From Akebia trifoliata (lineage: Eukaryota > Streptophyta > Magnoliopsida > Ranunculales > Lardizabalaceae), in assembly GCA_017979445.1 (NCBI GenBank), contig CM030714.1, positions 43,973,220 to 44,037,219 of the forward strand: a stretch of 64,000 nt of DNA. The letters are read 5' to 3'. This document shows positions 11,101 to 22,311 of the stretch, one piece after another. A model generated the notes under the pieces. That model did no database searches and was not told the DNA's origin. It saw only the letters and a program-made list of their open reading frames with translations. The position numbers and the translations under genes were made by a program. How positions within the stretch are numbered: position 1 is the first letter of the stretch; every line of letters begins with the position of its first letter.

Positions 11101-11477
11101 GTAAGGAGTTGGTATCATTGGTAGAGGATGATGAAGAAGACTACAAATACCTAGTAACTCTTCGACGAATGTCTATTTGGGGACTTCCTAAACTCACATT
11201 CTTGCCAGATGGATTGAAAAACCTCATCTCCCTTAAAAATTTGAATATATCAGGTTGTCAAAGACTCGCGACCTTGCCAAAGGAGGGACTGCCCACCACG
11301 CTTCAAAATCTCTACATTCACAAATGTCCATTGCTAGCGGAACAATGTAAAAAGCAGAGTGGGGAATATTGGCCCAAGATATCATACATCCCCAACTTAG
11401 ACACGGTACGCTATTTTTTTTTTTTTTTTAATACACTAAAATACCCCAAGCACCCCTTAATTATCTATGCACATTAA
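8163..11477 (+). CDS. CC-NB-LRR disease resistance protein (RGA-like), NLR gene 1
   Basis: Predicted intracellular immune receptor of the CNL class, with an intronless main exon. Numbering from MAESAAS (ATG 8163; ATGs at 8154 and 8157 are alternatives): Rx-type coiled coil 1-190 with the EDVID-like DAEDVLDEF, then P-loop GMGGVGKTT 243-251, RNBS-A 266-279, kinase-2 FLLVLDDLWN 317-326, RNBS-B 345-357, GLPL near 411-414, RNBS-D around 469-496 and MHD at 538-540. Leucine-rich repeats run from about 575 to 1080. The nucleotide-binding motifs are intact. Two spots differ from gene 2 and from the family: VLARE instead of VLGRE before the P-loop, and DEVCLLLL instead of DEDCWLLL in RNBS-C. A likely splice donor (ACG|GTACGC, after 11405) may replace the last 24 codons. 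The frame is open, so the gene is probably functional. Confidence 0.95.
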   Translation: MAESAASAFLKPVFQLLRSKIVTEFGLVWGVKDELDKLSSYLSAIQSVLQDAEEKQIQSNQVRDWMRKLKDVAWDAEDVLDEFATEALRSKLLEEDENQTSKLKQVYNSFFSCLGLKSLYEDENQTSKWKQVCNSFFSCLGLKSLYEHENRLALKSLQFRREISHKIKVINENLERIAKERNDLHLRDGGSQLPEVIRKKPETISLVHESDVLARENDKEMLINLLVSDGSVSKELSVIPIVGMGGVGKTTLAQLIYNDENVKKHFELRGWVCVSDDFDLKRLSKAIIENISEESSNYEELTSLTEKIQKIVSGKKFLLVLDDLWNEDRNHWEILRAPLRCGAKGSKIIVTTRSEKVSQIMGPIPHYSLKLLSDEVCLLLLGKWAFPTEGTWDEHQDLVAVGKEIAKKCGGLPLAVKTLGGLLQGTKEETKWNDILRSEIWKLPQGGKYDILPALRLSYHHLPSHLKQCFLYCSIFPKDYEFDKDKLVKLWMAEGFITSEVGQRAMEDVGSDYFDDLLWRSFFQYEKNDWRGRLRYKMHDLIHDLAESLSEGECFRKEDDKLNHFSEKARYSLCITHKENDLTIFEPYLQCKRLHTLLVSKRAAGTISFPTNLFQQIKFLHVLDLSYTEITELPDSIGNLKHLRYLDLSNTKVQRLPESVSSLHNLQTLDLSQCTELVELPKDTRNLINLRHLILQGAYKISSIPKGIGGLTCLRTLSRFIVGKENGHEIGQLMKLINLRGRLRISGLKNVVNAKEAILKNKEYIEELNLSWKRRGGDDDAVDPSVAEEVLERLQPHHNLKILRIITYNGERFPSWIGDPSFSKLVDVTLFYCTSCQTLPPLWQLPSLRKLNLEGGGFIVDGIMFTKVVFPSLEELSIDSFPNLVEWRGGTEEEKEEEDCFPCLGKLHINHCESLIALPRFLTSVRELSLVHCNEKILSSLSYFTSLSSLTINSFENLKVIPNGFFKNLKALKDLSIAECKELVSLVEDDEEDYKYLVTLRRMSIWGLPKLTFLPDGLKNLISLKNLNISGCQRLATLPKEGLPTTLQNLYIHKCPLLAEQCKKQSGEYWPKISYIPNLDTVRYFFFFFNTLKYPKHPLIIYAH
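8445..8600 (+). repeat. Tandem 78-bp duplication inside the coiled-coil region of NLR gene 1
   Basis: Two in-frame 26-codon repeats (8445-8522 and 8523-8600) read EDENQTSK...KQV...NSFFSCLGLKSLY. A third, partial copy starts EHEN directly after. NLR gene 2 has the same arrangement, so the repeat predates the gene duplication. It lengthens the linker between the EDVID-like motif and the nucleotide-binding domain. Each unit contains CAGGTAT, which looks like a 5' splice site. Confidence 0.9.
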
Positions 11478-12375
11478 CGGACAGTAGGGTCAAAATCACA
11501 ATTTTAACTTATAACTTTTAATTCTTTTCTTTTTCTTTATAAAAAAAAAAAAAAAAAACCACTTATTTTTCAAAATCACTTTTTATCGAATTTACAAATA
11601 GTTTGTAACATTTATTATCCTTGTGAATAATATGATTTTGTAACTTGCCAAACTCAGCTCCAAACTGGATGGAACCAACTTGTGGATTCATAATGAAAAT
11701 GCCCCTAGCTAGGTTACAAACTTAACCAACTTATTCCACTATCATTATATTTTTAAGGAAAACAAAAAATAAATATTTTATTTATTTTAAGATATTAAGA
11801 AAGATTTTTTAGATATTACAATTTAATATATTTTTTACTTGATTTGGTGGATGTTCAGGTCAAATTAGAGTTTTAAGATTGTGGTTCAAACCATTCTTTT
11901 TGAAACCATATTTTTCTTTCTTAATTACTCCTGGATCAACTTGTGGAGATAATGAAAAACCAGATCTGAACTTTTTCGCAATAATTTTGATTTTTTATTT
12001 ATTTATTTTTTAATTAAATTATAACACTTTCCATTCTTCAACTTTTCAAATTCCAAATTCAAACTTTTGATTTATACAAAGAATGGTTATAGTCAAGATT
12101 TGCCTGTATCATTAATCTTTTAATTTTTCTAGTAATCATATGTCATTAGCTACACTGGAAGCCATGGTTTAAAATATCGAAACATATCGGTGGATATGTA
12201 TTGATATCAGCCAAAACCTATATGAAACATTGACAACAAAAGAATGAATTTTTTGGGAGTGTATTGATTTGTATCAAATGTATCGGCCGATATCGTATTG
12301 GTTATTTCATTAACTTCACATTCAATCGATACAATATTTTAAACATTTCTGGAAGCTAATAATTTTCTTTTTCAG

Positions 12376-12444
12376 AAATTTTAATGATATTCACGATATA
12401 CAAAGATGTTTTCTTCAAGTGCTGGTGCAAGTGGTTCTCAACAG
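12376..12444 (+). other. Candidate terminal exon of NLR gene 1
   Basis: It is preceded by TTTCTTTTTCAG and followed by GTATGG. If the transcript is spliced from the donor after 11405, the protein would read ...IPNLDT-KF and stop three codons into this exon. The equivalent exon of gene 2 (32649-32717) gives ...NLDT-KFIGYS and a stop. The rest would be 3' UTR. This is inferred from conserved splice signals, not from transcript data. Confidence 0.45.
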
Positions 12445-13211
12445 GTATGGTTGAAAATACAGATTTGACATAGTGTGAAGTTGTAACCTTAGTTTTGAAA
12501 CTTGTTGAGTTGACTAGAGTTGACTCGATCAATGAGATTTCAAGGTGACTCAGGGGGGACTCAATAGAAATTGTTCTCCGATTCAACTCATCTGAGTCAA
12601 GTTGCTCGTCATCAACTTGACTCAATGAACATCCAAGTCAAGTTTTAAAACTAAGGCTATAACAAGCAATGTTATCAACGCTATATTGGACAAAAAAAAT
12701 TTGTATTGGTTGGGCAACTGTGGCATCCGAGTTCAATTTTTGGCGATCAATTCATATTTATTAGAAATTGAAAAAGATTGTGCAAATTTTAATCATAAAT
12801 TTTATCTTCATTTAAGCACCTAAAATATGACATTAAATATATATTAAAGGATCATTCGTTGATGAAATCATATTTTCTTTTCCAAATTCTTATTTGGAAA
12901 AGAGAATTTAGAATTTTATAAATTTAAAATGATTCACTTGGACTAGTGGTTGAACAAATCAATAGTTCTTTAAAAAGTTACGGTTCTATTTGAACCAGAC
13001 CGACTTCACTGAAGTTGATCCATTTGTTCAAACCAGTTCCTAAAACACTAGGAACTAATTTTGGTAACAAGTTGAGTTCTAAATTGGATGGTTCTACCAT
13101 CGAGTCAATATTACCCATTAAATTTAATATGATAGATGATTCATAAGTAGGTTATGAGGTTCTCAATTGTTATAATTTTGGTAATTAATTGATTACCTTT
13201 GAATTCTACAG

Positions 13212-13280
13212 GTTGTCATCTGAAGGGACTCTTCAAGCGTGGAACTTCTGATTTCAAATCCCTGTGTATGAGACCTGTTA
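13212..13280 (+). other. Candidate 3' UTR exon of NLR gene 1
   Basis: A pyrimidine-containing acceptor GAATTCTACAG precedes GTTGTCATCTGAAGGGACTC. The same acceptor and exon start occur downstream of NLR gene 2 (33508). They also occur in two detached places without a receptor (18274 and 39893). The right end is not fixed. Confidence 0.35.
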
Positions 13281-14260
13281 ATGTTCTTATTAGTTTTTTA
13301 TTTTTTATTTTTTATTTTGATGAGATCTAGAGGTTGGATGAAAACTTATCAAGAACATTTATGGTACTAGTGTTGTACTTGGTCTTAATTTATAGGTTGT
13401 TATGTATGAGCAGTGTTTGGAGTATACCAACATGAATTACATTTGTTTAATGTTTTGGATTTCTTTGATGATTATGTTTTGTGTTCCTTATAAATTGAAC
13501 AATTCAAAGTTATCACTACAGGAAAATTAATTTTTAGCGATACTTTGGTTATTCTGCGTTGAAATGTAAGTTATCATACTTTTGATGTAGATTGTTATAT
13601 GGTGGTAGTGTCGGGTTTGTAGCTAACAAGCTAGAGGGTTCAGGTCGGTATCACCACTTTGTACCAAAATCGGAAAGAAGGCTTGGTCATGTTGAAGGAG
13701 ATTCTCTTGTACCCCGTGCTTTAGTTTTGCACTGTTGTGTTCCTATGTTATTTTGGTTATGTTATTGTGATTCTCAATATTGTTTTTGATAGATAAATTC
13801 TAGTTATCTAGTCTAACACAAAAAATGTCAAAGACAATAAACACAATGCATATTTTATCTCTGTATTTTTTTTCCTTTTTGTTTGTTTGTGATGCTTTTG
13901 CAATATTACTTATTTTATTTGTTATTTGAAAACAGTAAATTAGGATACTCTATTATCATCATCATCCATGCCTTGCACCAAAACAATAAATTAATTTACT
14001 GTATTTCTTTTATAAGTACTGTATTATTTCTTTTGTTAAAGCTATTTTATGATAATGTAGTTAATTAGTTTATCAGAAATAAAACACAAAAGTCATTTTA
14101 AATGGGTTTCCTTAGTCAGAATGTAACATTTAAACTTTGATATTCTCTTACCAAGGGTCCTTGAGCTGAAATGGATCAGCACATCACTAACACTCTCCTT
14201 ACTAACCTAGTTTATCTGAAATAAAACGTCAGGGTCATTTTAAGGGGACTATTGTTAGGC

Positions 14261-14936
14261 ATTCTGACTACGCCCCTTTGCAATGCAAGAAATGGCTTTG
14301 ACATTCCATAGCACTCGAAGGACGCACTATGGCAAGAGATCCAGGTAAATTTAAATTAATATGTTTGTCATTTTTCTAATAATATCATATTTTTACATAT
14401 TTTTTTAAATTGTGTGCTTTTGCAGAATAAGGTCAAAATTGATGATTCAAAGAAGAAGTATGTGATGCAACGCATGTCAACGAGGTACAAAGATTGGAAG
14501 AATGACATAAAAAAGATTTACTGAAAATATGAGACAGATAGGACCAAAGTGGCATGGTAGAGTACGTACCTATGGCCTAAGCCCGACGTCGAGTTCGATC
14601 TTTACATCTACTTCTAGCTCATCTCGTAGTGGTACTTATGTTGAGATGTAGTAGTGCCAATTGAATGAGATGCAAAACACGCTAGTAGAACGTGATCAAC
14701 AACATGAGAAGATGATTGTTGAGTTGCAAAATAAGCAAGTGGAACGTGATCGACAACATGAGAGCATTATTGAGCTACAAATGGACAGGGAGATGTAGCT
14801 GTAGATGCATATACAAATGCAAAGAGAGAGCTTTAGCCAGGTGCAGGCGCAGGTGCAGAGTCAAGTCCAAGAGCATATAGCCCTATACTTCCACATCATG
14901 TTTCCTAATGGTCATCCACCCAATCAAGAGCCTTGA
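14261..14936 (+). pseudogene. CACTA-type (Transposase_24-like) transposase relic, copy B
   Basis: The same fragment as at 1191-1831, with its own set of stops. Recognisable pieces are KKKYVMQRMSTRYKDWKND and a Gln/Met-rich tail (MQMQRES...QVQAQVQSQVQEH) ending in NQEP and a stop. The apparent intron is kept (acceptor TTTTGCAG near 14,426). It cannot make an active transposase. Confidence 0.65.
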
Positions 14937-15039
14937 AAGTCATCTAAATACCTTTAATTTCTCCACCCTAGATTTTTTTACCTACTCATTATTTAACTAA
15001 TAATTGTTTTTTTGTTACTAACCCCTTTTTAACTCCGCC

Positions 15040-15094
15040 AATGTAAAATTAATATTTTACATCGCCGGTCCCAAGCCCGGATAAAGGAGGAGGG
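15040..15094. repeat. Hairpin plus GCCGGTCCCAAGCCCGG motif, copy B
   Basis: Equivalent of 1946-2003. The stem has one base changed at its outer end (ATGTAAAAT pairs with ATTTTACAT) and the loop is shorter. The GC-rich box GCCGGTCCCAAGCCCGG with its ATAAAGGAGGAGGG extension is complete. Confidence 0.6.
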
Positions 15095-15559
15095 AAAAGA
15101 TAAGGTATTGTTTATTTCTAAATAAGGTAATTTTATCGTTCATATAAATTACTGTGCATGCATGATTCTTATAGTTAAAATAAATAGAAGCATATTGTAG
15201 TAGATTTGATTGCAAATTAAGAGAAATTTAATCTTTGTTTGGGTTTGTTTATGGTTTTTATTTTGCTTAATTTGATTTCTGATAAATGGGTATAAGCATA
15301 AGTTAGATCTGCTCATTTTTTACTGCCCTTTACATAATCAAGCAGAATGGTTGATGGAGACAGAAGAATGAGCCTTGTTCCTGTTGTGTGTTGGTATTTC
15401 TTTGATTACCTTGCCACCAATAAAAACAAAGAGATGGTGAGTATTTTATTCACTGTTCATCGTCATGAATCATAGGGATGGTACCATTGTCTTTGTTGGT
15501 GATTCATATATCAAGACGTGCTTATCTCAAATTATTTTTGGAACGTGGGTATCTCTAAT

Positions 15560-15873
15560 TATTGAATTTAATCCCACATTGGACACAAATTGCCTTGTCT
15601 CTCTCCTTATAAGCTACTGGGCCTTTCCACTCATTGTCAATTGATTTTGAGTTGGACCCCGAAATTTGTCATGATATTATAATGGGCCTTTTTTCCTTCT
15701 TGTCACCTAGTTCAAATCTCCACGTGTTTTGGCCCATGTCTGCCCCACATGCTCGGCGGCGTGTTGAGTTTAGTCCCACATCGGACACATATTGTCTTGT
15801 CTCTCTCCCTACAAGCTCTTGGGCCTTTCCATTCATTGCCAATTGGTTTTGAGTTGGATCCTCAAATTTATCA
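15560..15873 (+). mobile_element. TRIM retrotransposon, copy B
   Basis: Two LTRs of 112 bp (15560-15671 and 15762-15873). The first base pair of the 5' LTR has changed from TG to TA. The primer-binding site is degraded to TGATATTATAATG. This is the same element as 2477-2791 and shows that the insertion came before the segment duplications. Confidence 0.82.
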
Positions 15874-16319
15874 TTTATAATCAATGAAATAGTCGATAAA
15901 TTACCAGAGAGATTGTTGATAATGCAAAATTATTGGTATTTTATCAACAAATTCGTAGATTATAAAAATGATGAATTCAGTGTAAAAGCATGTTTTGGGA
16001 ATTAAAATGAATAATGTATCAAAACATGAATTTCATTATATTCAATGCACGAAACGGAGATTTACCCAATTTCAAAACGATTGGTGTGTTCTAAGTAAAA
16101 GTTGGTGTGACAATGGAAATAACATCCCATCTCATCCGTTTGTTTGATGAAGAGGCTCAAACCAAATGCAGGTTTGCTATGAATCCTACATGTCTCCCAG
16201 GGATCCATTTCATTTGGGGTATTTAAAAAAAAAGACCTATGTTGTTTTTTTTATATTTTATTTTTCATTTGGGGTATTTAAAAACAAGTCCCTATGTAGT
16301 TTTTTTTATATTTTATTTT

Positions 16320-16415
16320 ATCGATAAACCTATTTTTAATAAGTGTTGGTGGGTTTTGAACCCAGGTCTCTGGTATCATCATCCAAGACTTAACTAACTA
16401 AGCTTGTTGGCACCT
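16320..16415 (-). mobile_element. tRNA-derived SINE, minus strand, copy B
   Basis: Counterpart of 3110-3226, with the same head (GGTGCCAACAAGCTTAGTTA on the minus strand) and B-box-like GGTTCAAAACCC. Just upstream, a block starting CATTTGGGGTATTTAAAAA is present twice in tandem (about 16,210-16,320). Confidence 0.5.
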
Positions 16416-16419
16416 GCAA

Positions 16420-17887
16420 AATTTAGTAAATTATGATCAATCCGACCTATCAGATTCAAACCACAGATATTAAGTAATTTTTCTTACGTCTTTGTCATCA
16501 TGTTAAACCCTTATTCCCTCTTTCTTTTCTCCCACTTAAATCTACTAAATCTCCTCTTTCTGGTCATCAACAACAATGATAATATTAATGTAATTTCATT
16601 TAATCTAACTGTATTATCTATTGATTGTGTTGGGAACAATGAATTTATAAAGTTCGTCCAAGCTTATTATTCGTGTTTTCATTTCTCACTCATTGCATCG
16701 TGCGTGCACCATACTAATACATACATTTTGTCCCATCTAAATCAACTTTACTTGCCATCTAAATCTACTTTACTAACAATGGAAACAATAATTGATGGAT
16801 AGAATGAGAATACCATTGAAAATAAAAAAAAAAACATTTAAGAGTTCTCAAAATGACATAAAGAAGATATTAAAAAAAAATGTCATTTTAATCAAAGACA
16901 AAGATATAATACATTAATTTCAAATCATAACAGACATTTATGTCTCCAAAGAACTACATGAGCCCTTCTAGCTGTAGTGGGTGGAGAATCTTTTATCTGT
17001 CATATTGACTGAAATGATAAAATCTTTCGAATCAAAGGTGGTGAGTTCCATACCCAGTATGATCAGTAATTCCTTGGGAGCAACCTCACTTTCCTGGTGA
17101 AAAGCCCAATCCTCTGTCTACAAGAAAATCCGGTAGGAAAAATAAAGAAGAAGAGGAAAGTTGTAACAATTGCACATTTAAATAATAACTCTTATAATAC
17201 ATTTTAAAAATAAAACATAAACTGAGAGAGCTTCTATGGCCACACTAACTTTTACTAAGAGCACCCTAAGATGTGTGTTAATTACCAATAATTTCATATG
17301 AATTGGAGTGCTCTTAACAAAAGTTGGTGTGGCAATAGAATATCTTTAAACTAATCATAATAAAGAATCAATAGAGGGTGTGAAGGGATAAGAAAAGCAG
17401 TCAATTCCCAATTAATATGCTAAACTTAACTTTGTCTTTCCTTGGGTGCAACATTGATCAAATGCATTCATTTATGAAAGAATAATGCTGGAGTGACCTC
17501 ACATCACACCTTGACATGAAAGCGCGTGGGAACCATAGAATTTTACAATTGTTTTTCTTAAATATGTATTTTAAAAGTTTAAATACATAAAATCATAAGC
17601 AAATAAAGAGAGAAGAAAAATAATAAGATCAACTTAAATAAATATTTTATTATTAATAGTCGTAATTTTCAAGGAAAAAAAATTAAGTTGTAATATAATC
17701 ATTGTATGACAATGTATAATTACACTTAAAACAAAACATTACTAACAAAGTAATTATTTATCTAATGAAAATAATCACTCATTAGTTTTGATATATAGAT
17801 AAATAAAAACATATATATTCAAATATGAATTATGAGTGTGAAAAAAGTCAAGATAAGAAATATTTTTAAATTATAATCATATTAAGT
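16420..17887. other. Intergenic sequence of segment B without a gene
   Basis: Colinear with segments A and C and with no conserved open frame. It has the empty site of the SINE of segment A near 16,865 and of the solo LTR of segment C near 17,450 (GGGTGCAACATTGATC). Confidence 0.6.
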
Positions 17888-18690
17888 TCAGGTTCGGATA
17901 AATAGGGTTGACCCATACCAATGCTTATTCTCATTTCGATTTGAGTCGAGCTTTTTTTTTTTTTTTTTCTGTTACTCGAACCCAAGCTAACTATGTCTAG
18001 ATCTGACCCAAGGTCGGGTTCAACCTAGTTCTTTAAAAAAATTAGTTCTATTTGAACCAAACCAACTTCATTGAAGTTGACCCATTTGTTCAAACATGTT
18101 CGTAAAACACTAAGAACCAATTTTGGAAACAAGTTGAGTTCTACATTGGATAGTTATACCATGGAGTCAAAATTACCCATTAAATCTAATATGATAGATG
18201 ATTCATAAGTAGGTTATGAGGTTTGCAATTCTTATAATTTTGGTAATTAATTGATTCCCTTTGAATTCTACAGGTTGTCATCTAAAGGGACTCTTCAAGA
18301 AGTACAAATGGGTAGAACTTCTGATTTCAAATCTCTGTGTATGGGAGCTGTTATGTTCTTATTAGTTTTATTTATTTTATTTTGACGAGATCTAGAGGTT
18401 GGATAAAAATTAATTAAGAACATTTATGGTACTTGTGGTACTTTAAAGGTTGTTATGTATGAGTAGTGTTTTGAGTAAACCAACATGAATTACATTTGTT
18501 TAATGTTTTGTATTTCTTTAATGATTATGTTTTGTGTTCCTTATAAATTGAACAACTCAAAGTTGTGGATGGTACCACTGTTTTTGTTTGGTGATTCATA
18601 TATCAAGGGGGCTATCTCAAATTATTTTTGGAAGGTGGGTATCTCTAATATTTATCAACACTTGGTGGTGTATCGCTAAATCATCATATT
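17888..18690 (+). repeat. Chimeric junction: intergenic flank joined to a receptor-less NLR 3' flank (segment B)
   Basis: Up to about 18,014 the sequence follows 5290-5450 of segment A. It then continues as the NLR 3' flank (equivalent to 12,965-13,513), including the exon start GTTGTCATCT at 18274 and the words ACATGAATTACATTTG. The receptor gene and the sequence between them, about 7.5 kb in segment A, are missing. The join shares the short word TAGT. The same join is in segment C at about 39,645. Confidence 0.75.
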
Positions 18691-18766
18691 TCTTTTTTGC
18701 TCAATAAATAAAAGTTAGGGTGCTAATATAAATTGAGAAAATTTGAGCATGCACACTCCTCTTCGC

Positions 18767-19301
18767 TAGAGCTGCAACTTGGGCGGGTTGGAGGGTAAAC
18801 CCAGGCTCAACCCAAGTAGTAGAAATCTCAAACCAAGCTCAACTTAACCCAACTATTGCATCAGAGTTCATTAACCCAAGCTCAACCTGAGTTCGAACTT
18901 CTAAAATTGGGTTGGGCAGGTTGAGCTTGTTCAAGAATTTTAGATACATTTTGATCAACAAATAAATTATATATTTTAACAAGAAATACAATATAAATTT
19001 AAAAATAAAATCGCTAGTAAATAAAATTGCATACAACATCCAAATCTATCATTGAAAAAACATTTAGACAACCCATGTTAAAACTAAACCAATGCTCATT
19101 TTAATAATATCAAATTGTTCACAATCCATAATGATAAGAAGAAAAAAAATCTCGTTGATACTTCCGTTCACTCAACCTTTAATATCAATGTCATTAATAA
19201 AGTGACCCTTCATCTTCAAGAAATCTATGCATATTGTAAACATAATATCAATGGATTCAAATAGAAAGAAAAGTACATAAAAAAAATCTTTAGTTACTTC
19301 A

Positions 19302-19365
<64 letters not shown>

Positions 19366-19606
19366 AAATAATTAAAATAATAATACTGTAGAAATAAATA
19401 AAAATATTTAATTAATATGAAAACATTTATATATTAGTATATAGAATTGGGTTCGGGTTGCTAGAACCTTCCACCCTAGCCTAACTCAAATTGAGGTCAA
19501 GTTGAGATATTACAACCCAAGTTCAACTAATCTTCTACATACCTCATCCCAGGCTCCTCCATCAATCAAGCTGAGTTCTGGCCAGCCCGCCCAAGTTGCA
19601 GCCCTA
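18767..19606. mobile_element. Non-autonomous hAT-like element
   Basis: The terminal inverted repeats of about 21 bp are TAGAGCTGCAACTTGGGCGG on the left and its counterpart ending GCCCTA on the right. The flanks CTCTTCGC and CCCTTCAC are an imperfect 8-bp target duplication (6 of 8), the length expected for hAT. It has no transposase. Inside is the (AT)n tract at about 19,306-19,361. The copy in segment C has lost its left terminus and has been split by later insertions. Confidence 0.65.
19306..19361. repeat. (AT)n microsatellite
   Basis: About 50 bases of nearly pure AT dinucleotide. The orthologous position in segment C (about 40,904-40,916) has only about six units. Confidence 0.9.
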
Positions 19607-21240
19607 CCCTTCACTCACCCGCCTTGGCTACTACATGGGTCGCAGAGGGGACGATTACTTGAGATATCATGGTTTCCAACTTAATCACTTAGTCAGTTAT
19701 TTGAATTTTGGTTTAAAAATTTGTACTTTTACAAATGGAAAAATTCATTGAATTTTTTGGCAAAAAGACCTCAATTAACATGATGTGAAAATTTGAGAAT
19801 AATTTTGGTATGTTATTCAAAATGTTGTACGAATTTGGGAAAAAAATTCAATAGATAATATCATCATTTATCTTTTTATTAAAAAAGTTCATTATTTAAA
19901 TGGAGATAGTAAGACTAGATATGTATGCACTTGAACTAATAAAATATGTGACTTAGAAATTTGATTGGAAGAACAAGGTTTGCTCAACTGACTCCAAATT
20001 TTTGGCTTAAGTGAAATTTTGAACGACTTAGAATAGCATATACTATGCAAATATTTCATAAATTAATGCATTTGCTTACTTGACATTAGTTTTTTTTTTT
20101 TTTTTTTTTGCTAGTATTAATTTGAAGTTGGAAATGAAACCCTATTTGTTTTTTTTAGCAGAAATGTTGCTTGTGTTTTATTTGAAAGAACAACATATCA
20201 AAGTTGGACGTAGTTACCTAAAAGGGTTCGGCTCATGGTTTTAAATTTTGGCCTGTTGAGATGACTCGAATGATATCTCATATAATACGAAAGTTTTTTT
20301 TTCTTTTAAATATCTAAATCAAACATATCGAAGGAAAAAGAAAAATGGGGATATTGTTCACATCATCTCATCTCGTTCATGAAGGATATCAAGATGACTC
20401 AAGTGAGTCCTTACGGTCTCAAACATTTTTTTTATGTTTTAAGCTTAAGTACATGTATGTATTATACTTTTAGAACTCATGGAATAGACTCGAAACTTGG
20501 CTGAGTTGACCTGACTAGATTTCGAGGTGACTTTGCCCAAAATGTGATAAAACCAACTTTCTAAGTTAACTTGTTTGAGTCAACCTGACAATGCAAAAAA
20601 GTTGTGTGAGAGCTCGATTGATTTATTCTCGAGTTATCATCTATGTATAATATTTTTGAGGAAGTAAAAAAGCATAATAATTTTTTTTTATTTTATAAAT
20701 TTAATATATTTTTCAATTTACCTTGACTCAATTCTGTGTACATCTGAGCATGGGCAAAGCCAGGATTTTCTAATGGGGGGGGGGGGGGACAAAATTATAG
20801 GTTATATATAGGAAGGTAGAAGAATGTGAAGATGATTGGTTTTTTGTTAGAGACTGAAGAAACTGACTTTTAAGTCATTTTCCATTAGTCTATGATAAAT
20901 GACCCAAGTTAAGGCATTGCCACTTTTTTTAAAAAGAGAGATTTTATTGCCACACTAATTTTTTCTAACGCCTCTCCTAGTCATATGCAATCACCAAAAA
21001 ATTAACACGGAGCTTGGGATGGCATCAGCAAAAGTTGGTGTGGCAATAGAAACTCTCTTAAACAATAGGGTATTCAAATATTTATCAATTTGATAGAGGG
21101 ATTTCTATACCACCCAAAAACAATTGAGAGCGTGGGGGAAAAGGTCTTAGTAGGTATGTCAACCATTTTTTTTCTTTTTTTGGAACTAAGGTATTTGGGC
21201 CTCTTAAAGCACCCAACTGATACTCAGGGTACATGCAATG
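19607..21240. other. Intergenic sequence shared by segments B and C
   Basis: Colinear with 42,990-44,620. No gene is seen. A run of 13 G near 20,777 follows GGGCAAAGCCAGGATTTT, a phrase common in plant repeats. In segment C the equivalent place has instead a tandem duplication of about 60 bp (44,155-44,275). Confidence 0.55.
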
Positions 21241-21757
21241 TGAAACACCTACAGTACCTTATCCTACCTTTTACAACTCTACAAAGATTGCCTGAATCAA
21301 TGAGCAACATTTTTTAACTTGCAGACGTTAGACTTTCGTAAGTGTTACTAGTTAGTTGAGTAACCCAAAGACCCACGAAACTTGATTAATTTATGCCATC
21401 TTGCTTTTTGGACTACAAACATTTGTTCGATATCATAGGAAATAGGGGGATTAACATGTGTATGAACATTGTAAAAATTCATTGTAGGTAAAGAGAGTGG
21501 ACATGAGATGGGAAAACTAAAGAGATTGATCAACCTTGGAGATGAATTGCATATTTTAGAGCTCTAAAATGCAGTGAATTTGAAAGAAGCAATACATGGG
21601 ATGGAGGTGATGATCATAGTCACGATCACAAAGTAAGTTTTGTAAATGAAGTACTTAAAAGGCACCGATCTCACCCCAGTCTCACAATGCTAAATATCAA
21701 GGGCTACAATGGTGAAAGATTTCTTAAATGGATAGGGGATCTATCATTCTCCAAAAT
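21241..21757 (+). pseudogene. NLR leucine-rich-repeat pseudogene fragment (segment B)
   Basis: This aligns with the LRR part of the intact receptors (10,085-10,640 of gene 1): VKHLQYL...LQRLPESMSN, FIVGKESGHEMGKLKRLINL, and YNGERFLKWIGD. It has several frameshifts, in-frame stops (for example after LEL) and a deletion of about 100 bp in the middle. No coiled coil or nucleotide-binding domain is nearby. It diverges from the two intact genes much more than they do from each other, so it comes from an older receptor. Confidence 0.85.
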
Positions 21758-22311
21758 TAAAATAAATATTATATGTAAAATATTGCATCCTATCAATCCA
21801 TATCTATTTTTTTTTTCTTCTTTAAGTCCTTTATAAGTTTTTTGACCAATGGATTATCGAAATCATTGACCTTTAGTTCATCTACCCATAAAATGAATCA
21901 CCGTGTGATTAAAAACAAATAATTCATTTATATTAATGAATTTGCTTATCACTTATAAATAAATAATACAACTTAAATTGCATTTAATCATATCTAACAT
22001 TACTATCAAGTTGGGCATCTAAAATTTATTCGTCTATTGTTTTTCTTTATATGCATAATAAATCATTTCATAAAAGACCACAAGAACAATGAGGAGGTGC
22101 ATAATATGCCATCAACACAACAAGTACATCACAATTTATCAAATAAAATTTATCTAAAAAATATAGTGCAATGTATAAAAAATTTCAAAAAATATACATC
22201 AATGTATATGAAAATGTTATCTCAATAAGAACAAAAAATACAATCATAAGTTCTATCATAATCAATATATAATGCATTAGTTATTGTATTCGTTGTCATC
22301 TCTATGATTAG

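Larger units (their letters stand above)
950..13513 (+). repeat. Segmental duplication unit A of the NLR cluster
   Basis: This is the first of three colinear segments. In order it carries a Transposase_24 relic, a hairpin motif, a TRIM, an old SINE, a hAT end, the NLR upstream region, NLR gene 1 and its 3' flank. The same order starts again at the CACTA-like terminus at 13514. The left edge is set by a later CACTA insertion. Unit A lacks the stretch that units B and C share (18015-22940 and 39645-46320). Confidence 0.85.
11478..13513. other. 3' flank of NLR gene 1, with probable 3' UTR introns
   Basis: Colinear with 31,709-33,812 downstream of NLR gene 2. No protein-coding gene is seen. Candidate non-coding exons at 12376-12444 and from 13212 have good splice signals and are listed separately. 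The frames found here are not conserved between the two copies. Confidence 0.6.
13514..15470 (+). mobile_element. Decayed CACTA-like element between NLR gene 1 and segment B
   Basis: It begins CACTACAGGAAAA, a typical CACTA left terminus, placed after ATTCAAAGTTAT. The related sequence at about 18,555-18,575 runs from CTCAAAGTT straight into GTGGATGGTACC, so that site looks empty. The element contains the Transposase_24 relic and the hairpin motif. A matching right terminus cannot be found near 15,470, so the right boundary is only inferred from the empty-site comparison. Confidence 0.6.
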
